Positions 8,805-15,900 of a stretch of DNA of 64,000 nt are shown one piece after another. The stretch is taken from the NCBI GenBank assembly GCA_937921595.1, contig CAKZTD010000189.1, positions 1 through 64,000 on the forward strand, written 5' to 3'. Source of the stretch: an uncultured Saprospiraceae bacterium (lineage in GTDB: Bacteria > Bacteroidota > Bacteroidia > Chitinophagales > Saprospiraceae). Made by a program: the position numbers and the translations under genes. Position 1 is the first letter of the stretch. Every line of letters begins with the position of its first letter. The notes under the pieces were generated by a model. The model ran no database searches. It saw nothing but the letters and a program-made list of their open reading frames with translations, and had not been told where the DNA came from.

Positions 8805-10208
8805 ATGCAAAACGGCAAGCTAACTCTACTCATCCACGCACTTAAAACCGAAGAGTATAAGTCTTTTGGGAGTTTTCTACAATCTTCTTTTTTTACAAAA
8901 AGTGAAGGTGTAATTAGATTGTGGGATTTGCTTTTAAAATTGAAGAAACAATCCAAATTAGATCAAACGAAGAAAGAAATCATTTTTAAAATTCTATTTC
9001 CTAAAAATAAATATAGCGATGTAAAACTTAGGAATCTATTCCGAAAGCTTACAAAAGTCATAGAGGAGTTTTTAATTTTCAGAGAACATCAAAACCGACC
9101 AACTGATCGCGAAATACTACTCAACAAGATATACCGTAGACGCAATGTCTTTTCGCTTTTTGAAAAAAGTGGCAATAAAATTTCTAAAGAACTAGAAGAA
9201 CATCCAGAGCGAGGTAGTCATTATTTTTTAGAAAACTATCAATGGAGAAAGCAACATTATTTCCACCCAAATACGGAAAAGAATTCGACTTCTGTTTTAC
9301 AATTACAGGACGCCTTTCAACATTTGCACCATTTTTATTCGATTGAAAAATTACATATAGAAGTAGAACTGAGGAATCAGGAACGGATTTATGCTCAGCA
9401 ATATGATGAGAATTTTTTCAATACAAATATTGAACGCTTTGCAGCTCCTACCCTTTTGAAAAAAGTATCAGAATTGATTTCGACTCAAGACTTTGAGATT
9501 TACAAAGAGGTGAAGACATTGTTTTATGAAAGGATGGATGAATTGAATGAAGGGGATCGAAATATATCTTATACTGCTTTATTAAATTTTTTAATCACAA
9601 AATCTAGAATCGACCCTAAAATATACAACCCAGAAATATTCACTTTATATAAATCAGGTATTGAAAAGGAAATTTTATTTTCAGATAACAAGATTAGTGG
9701 TATTACTTTTTCGAATATTGTAACACTTGCCAGTCAACTTTCTTATTTTGACTGGGCAGATAATTTCATCAAAATTTACGCTGACAACATTTCAGATAAA
9801 AACAAATCAGATTTTACCACAATAGCGCTCAGTCAATTACAATTTCATCAGAAAAAGTATACTCAAACTTTAGCTACTCTTTTGAATTATAATTTCGAGA
9901 ATTATCGATTTAATTACAATGCAAAAATACTAACTATTAAAACTTATTATGAACAATTTTTAGCAGATGTAACGTATGGTGAATTGGTTGAAAGTTCTAT
10001 TTTATCTTTTGAAAAATATATCCAAAGAGATCAAAGACTCTCTTCTAATCAAAAACAGCATTATCGAAACTTTACATTCATCCTTCTTAACATCTACAAG
10101 AACAACAAATTGGACAAAAAGAAAAAAGAGAGCTTAAAGAAAATTAAAACACTAGATAATGTTTCGAATAAAATATGGTTGCAAGAAAAAATACGTGGGA
10201 AAGCTTAA
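8805..10208 (+). CDS. Large helical protein of unknown function (467 aa)
   Basis: Starts at ATG 8805 (MQNGKLTLLIHALKTEEYKSFGSFLQSSFF). No signal peptide or transmembrane segment is visible, so it should be cytoplasmic. It is rich in amphipathic helices with aromatic and Lys/Glu repeats throughout, of the kind seen in TPR-like solenoids (for example NIVTLASQLSYFDWADNFIKIYADN and ALSQLQFHQKKYTQTLATLL at about residues 305-365). The N-terminal third (VIRLWDLLLKLKKQSKLDQTKKEIIFKILFP) resembles a type of multicopy hypothetical protein that I associate with Saprospira/Lewinella relatives. It is monocistronic, facing away from the DUF3592-like genes. Function not known. Confidence 0.7.
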   Translation: MQNGKLTLLIHALKTEEYKSFGSFLQSSFFTKSEGVIRLWDLLLKLKKQSKLDQTKKEIIFKILFPKNKYSDVKLRNLFRKLTKVIEEFLIFREHQNRPTDREILLNKIYRRRNVFSLFEKSGNKISKELEEHPERGSHYFLENYQWRKQHYFHPNTEKNSTSVLQLQDAFQHLHHFYSIEKLHIEVELRNQERIYAQQYDENFFNTNIERFAAPTLLKKVSELISTQDFEIYKEVKTLFYERMDELNEGDRNISYTALLNFLITKSRIDPKIYNPEIFTLYKSGIEKEILFSDNKISGITFSNIVTLASQLSYFDWADNFIKIYADNISDKNKSDFTTIALSQLQFHQKKYTQTLATLLNYNFENYRFNYNAKILTIKTYYEQFLADVTYGELVESSILSFEKYIQRDQRLSSNQKQHYRNFTFILLNIYKNNKLDKKKKESLKKIKTLDNVSNKIWLQEKIRGKA

Positions 10209-10234
10209 TTACTTCCCCACTCCTTTAATTATAG

Positions 10235-10570
10235 TTAGCTTATTATTTCTTCAATGATGATAATGGAACTTCCATTAGCAAATTTCGCTCTCACAACAAT
10301 CACATAAGTCCCCGAAGGAATTCCTCCTAAAGAAACAGACGTCCCAGAAGTCTCATAATGAAACTTTTGATTAGTCACCACATTCTCAAGATCGACCGTA
10401 TAACTAAGGGCTCCAAAAACTGCATTCCAGGAATACGATCCTGAAGTATTCATCAATAAATTTTGTTCAATTACGACGTTTCTTACTTGCACATTGGCAA
10501 AAGAAGAAACCGTCAATCCAGAAAAAAGCATACACATAGCAAGCATTGAAATTTTTAAATTCGTTTTCAT
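10235..10570 (-). CDS. Small secreted Fn3-like protein (111 aa)
   Basis: The ATG at 10570 gives a good signal peptide (MKTNLKISMLAMCMLFSGLTVSSFA, cleavage after about residue 25). The mature part of about 85 residues fits one fibronectin-type-III-like strand pattern: SYSWNAVFGALSYTVDLEN, TNQKFHYETSGTSVSL and GIPSGTYVIVVRAKFANG. A longer frame from ATG 10636 reads through a hairpin-forming leader and lacks a signal start, so it was not used. Convergent with the upstream gene (26-bp gap). Likely periplasmic or surface; role unknown. Confidence 0.65.
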   Translation of the reverse strand: MKTNLKISMLAMCMLFSGLTVSSFANVQVRNVVIEQNLLMNTSGSYSWNAVFGALSYTVDLENVVTNQKFHYETSGTSVSLGGIPSGTYVIVVRAKFANGSSIIIIEEIIS

Positions 10571-10575
10571 AATAA

Positions 10576-10612
10576 CATAGGTTTTAGAGGGCTCTACAGG
10601 GTAGAACCTATG
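10576..10612 (-). promoter_or_regulatory. Hairpin in the leader of the small secreted gene
   Basis: CATAGGTT (10576-10583) pairs with AACCTATG (10605-10612), and a second short stem TAGAG/CTCTA lies inside. The structure ends 5 bp upstream of the ATG at 10570, where it could sequester the translation start. Whether it is a functional element is not known. Confidence 0.35.
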
Positions 10613-10760
10613 ACTCGGATGTACCGGCCTTGTCATGTTGGGTTAAAAAAGATTACAGTAGATTTACTGTTATTTTATACCCTGATATCGAATTGGATAA
10701 TGGAATCTTACCGCTTGTTTTGTCAAGGGAATCTTAAGATTTGTTAAGGGGTGTTAAGAG

Positions 10761-10851
10761 ATTTCGATGAATCGAAATAGGGATAGATTACCTACGGTGA
10801 TAGGGATAGTCCCGATTTAAAATCGAGAAGGAATAGATTCGCTACGCGAAT
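10761..10851. repeat. Cluster of short covarying palindromes (upstream cluster)
   Basis: At least three imperfect or perfect hairpins are strung together, separated by variants of the spacer ATAGGGATAG: ATTTCGAT-GA-ATCGAAAT (10761-10778), ATTACC-TAC-GGTGAT (10787-10801, one G-T pair) and ATTCGC-TAC-GCGAAT (10837-10851), with a weaker CGATT-TAA-AATCG at 10813-10825. Stems differ in sequence but stay paired, while the spacer is kept. A second cluster follows the sigma gene at 11574-11615. The rest of the 10571-11018 gap holds the leader hairpin, a GAGAGCTCTC palindrome near 10872 and CTCTGTGGAGCTC-like low-complexity text, but no gene. Confidence 0.6.
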
Positions 10852-11018
10852 AGTGAAAGGTAAAAAGTGAAGAGAGCTCTCGGAGTTTTAAAATTAATCC
10901 TTATTCTCTGTGGAGCTCAGCGCTTCCTATGCTTTCTCAGTGTCCATCTTGAGGTATGAAAGGATAAGTTTTGGAACATGGGCATATTTTCTTAAAGAAT
11001 TTTTATCTTTCGAGTATT

Positions 11019-11573
11019 ATGAAGAGACACGAAGACCACCGCTATATTGAGGCCTTGCGAAAAGGTGATAATCTATTATTGGAAGAGCTCTATGAAAATT
11101 ATTCTAAGACGGTCACTCGCTGGATTATGAACAACAGTGGGAATATGGCTGATGCTAGAGATATTTTCCAAGAGGCGATTATTGCCATGTATAATAAGGC
11201 TTGTGATCCGACTTATGTCCTCTCCTGCCCTATCGGTGGTTTATTGGTTCAGATTTGTAAAAATAAGTGGATTGATCAGATTCGTAAAAAAAGTAAGGAC
11301 ACGGAGGTAAGAAATATAGAAAAGGAACGATATACTAACGAACAGGAGACTGCTTCTCAATTGGAAATCATCGAAGAAGAGGAGATTCGGCAATCAAAAT
11401 TGGAAAAAGCTTTTGCTCAATTGAGTGATCTTTGCCAAAAACTTTTGAAACTCTATGCGGAGGGTTTGAAAGCTGAGGCGATTCGGGTGAAGATGGAAAT
11501 GGAGAATGTGAATACGCTTTACCGAAGGAAGAATGCTTGTACGGAACGGTGGAAGGTGGTTTATGAGGGATAG
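11019..11573 (+). CDS. ECF-type RNA polymerase sigma factor (184 aa)
   Basis: Starts at ATG 11019 (MKRHEDHRYIEALRKGDNLLLEELYENYSKTV). Region 2 is clear at about residues 8-90: YIEALRKGDNLLLEELYENY, then GNMADARDIFQEAIIAMY (the region 2.2 DxxDxxQE-like helix) and LVQICKNKWIDQIRKK. Region 4 (about 130-180) is recognisable only in its first helix (EKAFAQLSDLCQKLLKLYAEGLKAEAIRVKM) and ends LYRRKNACTERWKVVYEG. It should direct RNA polymerase to a small regulon and be controlled by the membrane protein encoded next (104 bp downstream). The last codons and stop (GAG GGA TAG) lie within the palindromic repeat unit, so the repeat may have shaped the C-terminus. Confidence 0.85.
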   Translation: MKRHEDHRYIEALRKGDNLLLEELYENYSKTVTRWIMNNSGNMADARDIFQEAIIAMYNKACDPTYVLSCPIGGLLVQICKNKWIDQIRKKSKDTEVRNIEKERYTNEQETASQLEIIEEEEIRQSKLEKAFAQLSDLCQKLLKLYAEGLKAEAIRVKMEMENVNTLYRRKNACTERWKVVYEG

Positions 11574-11615
11574 ATTTCGACGGAGTCGAAATAGGGATAG
11601 ATTCGCTGCGCAAAT
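11574..11615. repeat. Cluster of short covarying palindromes (downstream cluster)
   Basis: ATTTCGAC-GGA-GTCGAAAT (11574-11592) and ATTCGC-TGC-GCAAAT (11601-11615, one mismatch) separated by AGGGATAG, the same spacer as in the cluster at 10761-10851. The first hairpin abuts the sigma-factor stop codon. Confidence 0.6.
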
Positions 11616-11677
11616 AGAGAAACAATGAGGAGGAGTTGGTTTGAAGTTTTTTAGTAAGTCATATAAATAAAAGAGAG

Positions 11678-12430
11678 ATGGAGAATTTCGACAAATTATT
11701 TGAAGATTATTTGGAAAGCAAAATGGATGGGAAGTCGCGAGAAGCTTTTGAGGCTCGACTTGTGAAAGATCCTGCTTTTGCGGAGGCTTTTCAATTGCAT
11801 AAAAGTATGAATGCTTTTTTGGTGAAGGAAAATAGAAAAGGAGCTTTGATGCCGAAACTGGAGGCTCTTGGAAAAAAACATTTTGAAGACGAAGATGCTA
11901 AAACCTCTAATCCTCCTAAAGAAGCTAAAGTGGTTGGTTTTAATCGTCGTCGATTGTTTACTGGCTTGGCGATTGCGGCTTCTATGGTTGTTATCCTTTT
12001 TGCTTTAAGTCAGTTATTTCAGCAACCTTTATATGAGCAGTATGCTTTTCACCAAGATATAAATCTCATAGAAAAGAGTGAAAATAATCCTAAGGCCATC
12101 GAAGCTCAAAACTTTTTCAACAATAAAGATTATCAAAATGCTGCTCAGAGTTTGACGGAATATCTACGAGATTCACCGAATGACACCAAAGCGATTTTGG
12201 CTCGTGGGATTTGTTCACTTGAGCTGGGCCAACTGGATCAAGCTGTGGAGATTTTTACGCCGATTCATAATGGTCGAACGGCTTTGAAAGCGACGGGTAC
12301 TTGGTATTTGGCTTTGACTCATTTAAAGATGGAGGATATTGAATTGGCGAAAGAGTATTTGGAATTGGTGCCAGAGGAAGAAGGTGGTTTGTATAAGAAG
12401 GCGCAAGAGTTGTTGGGGAAACTGAAATGA
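11678..12430 (+). CDS. TPR membrane protein, probable anti-sigma partner (250 aa)
   Basis: The N-terminal 80 residues (MENFDKLFEDYLESKMDGKSREAFEARLVKDPAFAEAFQLHKSM) follow the pattern of Bacteroidota anti-sigma-type cytoplasmic domains, where FxxYLxxxMxxxExxxFExxLxxDPxxxxAF is common. One transmembrane helix lies at about residues 92-114 (RRRLFTGLAIAASMVVILFALSQLF). The periplasmic part carries TPR-like helices (NFFNNKDYQNAAQSLTEYLRDSPNDTKAILARGICSLELGQLDQAVEIF, then TWYLALTHLKMEDIELAKEYL). Order and spacing after the ECF sigma gene suggest it restrains that factor in response to an envelope signal. The anti-sigma role is inferred from context. Confidence 0.75.
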   Translation: MENFDKLFEDYLESKMDGKSREAFEARLVKDPAFAEAFQLHKSMNAFLVKENRKGALMPKLEALGKKHFEDEDAKTSNPPKEAKVVGFNRRRLFTGLAIAASMVVILFALSQLFQQPLYEQYAFHQDINLIEKSENNPKAIEAQNFFNNKDYQNAAQSLTEYLRDSPNDTKAILARGICSLELGQLDQAVEIFTPIHNGRTALKATGTWYLALTHLKMEDIELAKEYLELVPEEEGGLYKKAQELLGKLK

Positions 12431-12437
12431 GTTAGAG

Positions 12438-12518
12438 GAATGAGCGAATGAATGAATGAATGAATGAATGAATGAATGAGTGAGTGAGTGAGTGAGTGAA
12501 TGAGTGAGTGAGTGAATG
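12438..12518. repeat. GAAT/GAGT tetranucleotide microsatellite
   Basis: Directly after the TPR gene stop the sequence is about 80 bp of GAAT units changing to GAGT units and back (GAATGAATGAAT..., GAGTGAGTGAGT...). Each unit contains overlapping start and stop codons (ATGA). Such tracts are prone to length change by slippage. Confidence 0.85.
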
Positions 12519-12950
12519 TTGGGCTCTGCTCTAAGTCTTATATTTTTTTATAGTTAGGAGGACATTCAACAATTATTTAGCTATTCTAACAACATCCTTT
12601 GTATTCTTCCCTCTTTTCTTTAAGCTAATGATCAATACGAATTTTGTTCTTAAAAACCCCTTCAAGGAGATTCGCTCTTTTAGCTTTATTCGTCTTTCTA
12701 ATTCTTCCTTAAATTTTTCCTTACCCTTCTATTTGTTCATCCTACCTATAAAAATTCGGATACTTAAGGTCTCAAAAGTCATTATCCAAAGAACTTGAGA
12801 AAAATAGACACACTTTCTTAATGGTATAGACATTACATATGTATATTTGCGTTATAAGTTTTTAGACTTAACTCGCCTGCTCCGCGATCGGACAGGAGGT
12901 TATCAAAAGTATTGAGCCGTCACTTACCAATGAAATCAATGTTCCAATAA
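12519..12950 (+). promoter_or_regulatory. Intergenic region before tamB with possible promoter and hairpin
   Basis: No gene is seen in this stretch, part of which is pyrimidine-rich. TATATTTG at 12842-12849 matches the Bacteroidota -7 element TAnnTTTG, but no TTTG is present at the expected -33 position, so the promoter is tentative. At 12876-12896 a hairpin forms (CCTG, bulged C, TCCG, loop CGAT, CGGA, CAGG); it resembles the short CCTG...CAGG palindromes scattered between genes in Bacteroidota and would lie in the tamB leader, 54 bp before the ATG. Confidence 0.4.
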
Positions 12951-15900
12951 ATGCGGCAACGCTTAAAAAAAATATCAAAACTGCTCTTCCGACTGGTGCT
13001 GTTTAGCTTTCTGGTATTCTTTCTATGCGCCATCCTGATCCAAATCCCAGCTGTACAAAAATACCTTACTGGAAAAACAGAAAATTATCTCCAAGAGAAA
13101 TTTCAAACAACAGTCGATATTGAATCCATTCGTTTAAGATTTCCAGAATCTTTGGTTCTAAAAGGAGTCTATATTGAGGATACTCAACAAGATACTTTTT
13201 TGAATGTTGGAGAACTGGCCATAAATTTCAAATTAAATAAATTACTAAGCCGAAGTATTCAATTTGATCAAATCACTTTAAAGGATGGAGCTTCAAATAT
13301 TTGGATAACAAAAGACAGTTCGAATTTTGATTTTATTTTAGATGCATTTGGATCAAAGGAGGAAATTTCAAATTCGACTACAGAAGTCGATCCGGCAAAT
13401 AGTAATCCTTGGACTTTAACCTTCGATGATGCTACACTGGATTTGCAAAATATAAATTTCAAATATCTGGATGCAAAGGCTTTAGATTTAAGTACACAAA
13501 TTGGCCATTTAAAAGGAAGCATCAAACAAATTGATTTAGTAAAAATGCGATACGAATTGGGTCAATTAGAATTGAAAGATACTCATATTGATTTGACCTT
13601 GATAGAAAATGAAACGGATCTTAAAAAATCTCCTTCTTTAGATACGGTTTTATTTTTCATCGCTGCGGATGTCCTCAGTATGGAGGAAGTAAGTTTTGAT
13701 TTAAAAATGTCAAACCTGGAACTATCAACCAAAATCTATCAATTACAAAGTACCGCTACTTCTTTTGATCTCCGAGGAAATGATATAAATCTTAAAATAC
13801 CAAGTGCAAAAATTCATAAAACGGATTTCAAATACGATGCTTTAAATGCACCGAGGTCTGGAGGTTTTGATTATAATCACATGGATTTGCAAAACATCAC
13901 AGCAGACTTAAGCGATTTCGAATATGACAATTTAAATATCGTTGCGAATATTAAAATGCTATCGGGGATGGCAAATGAAAATTTTGAAGTAAAAAAACTA
14001 CAAAGCAATTTTAGCTTTACCGAAGAGCGAATTGTTTTAAAAAATTTAGATTTCGTTTCTACTCAATCTGTCCTCAAAAGCAAACACACCATTCTCCGTT
14101 ATCCTTTTTTAGAAAAAGTAATCGATCCTTTATCTCAATTAAAAATTGAATCTGATTTGATCGCAGACTTTAAAAGCAGTACTGATCTTTCTTATTTTTA
14201 TCCACCATTAGATAGTATTTCTTTTTTCAGAAACCGTAAGGATCTACCTTTAAAACTAAACGCCAATATTAATGGTGATTTTAACAATTTAAACATTCAA
14301 ACTTTTGATCTCGACGGCTTCAATATGAAGTTGAATGCTGATGGAAATATAAAAAACCTCTCTCAGCAAAACCTGCTAAACTGGGACATAAACTTACATA
14401 CCTTTAAAGCTCTTGGCAATGAGATCGTCTCTTACATTCCGGACGGAGTCTTACCAGAATTTATCGAACTTCCAGACACGATCGCTGTATCGGGAACGAC
14501 TAGCGGTAATCTTCGGAATTTTCAAACTCAACTAATTGCACAAACCAATAGGAAAGATTCTCCTGTCCCGACGCAAATAAAAGCGAATGGCATTTTAAAA
14601 AATATTTTAGATACGGATAGTGCTTATCTCAATATTCAGGTAGATACTTTTTCCACATCCAAAGCAGATATTTTAGCCTATTTGCCAAAAGATATTATTC
14701 CAGACTACGTCAATTTACCAGATCGTTTCACACTTAGTGGTTGGCTAAAAGGTCCGTTTTCAAAGCTGGAATCCAATCTTGGTTTACTCACTTATAGCGA
14801 TAACGAAACCAATGAACTTAAAGCGATCGGAAGTATCCACGGTTTATTTACAGTGCAACAACCAACCTTTGACGTTACGCTCGACGCCTCCGCTATAAGC
14901 CAGACGCAATTAGCAGCCTTGTTACCAGAAGGAATATTACCTGCTTATTTCGAACTACCTTTCATCAACAAACTCTCTGGTTTCTTCCGAGGTGACATAG
15001 AAAATTTTAATACTAATTTTGAGTTGGCATCCAACACCGGTCAATGGTCAGTCGATGCTTCCTTAAAACAAGACGCCTATAAATTGAAACTCAACGTTGA
15101 TGAATTTGAAGCGCAATCTCTTTTCACTCAAGGGTATCTTGACAGCCTCACCGGTTATTCTGTTTTACCTTTAAACATAGACATTCGATTAGAAGGCCAG
15201 GGATTTGAATTCACAGATCAAGCTTCTTCTGACTTTAAAGTCACTTTAAAAAGTGCTGTGGACACAACGATGAAAGGTTTAATCATTGATGGAAAACTGG
15301 GCAATCAGGTATTAACGGCAGGGGCTTTTGCTGACGAAGAGGCAATAAAAATTGCGGCTGATTTCGAACTAGATTATACCGAAACGATCCCAGAATGGAA
15401 TCTCAATTTTCTGTTAGACCATTTGGATTTACAAGTTTTGCAATACGCTGAAGTACCTTTTGTACTGAATGGCCGGTTCAGTTCTCAAGTCAATGGCTAT
15501 GCCCTAGATCATTTAAACGGAGAGGTTTTATTCTCTGATTGGGGAATCTTATATGATGAAAAAACAGCGCAAATTGACAGCTTATTATTGCTCGCAGATT
15601 TAGATACTAATTTAAATCAGGTCAAAATAAATTCTGACTTTTTCAATGCTGCTATAAATGGAAAAATGCAATTTCCTCAAGTAACCGATGCTTTACAACA
15701 ACAAATTTATAATTATTGGGAAGTAGATTATCCGGATTCATTGATTGGAAAAACTAAGGATTATTTTGATTTCGAGCTTAGCTTATTTCGGCCAGAAATT
15801 TTGACAATGGGGTTTATTCCGGGACTTGAAGATTTGTCAAATTTAGAATTGGAAGGACATTATGATAATTCAAATGGAGAGATTGAAATGTATGCAGACC

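Noticed and set aside
12438-12518. CRISPR-like array
   Set aside because: The unit is 4 bp with no spacers; it is a microsatellite.
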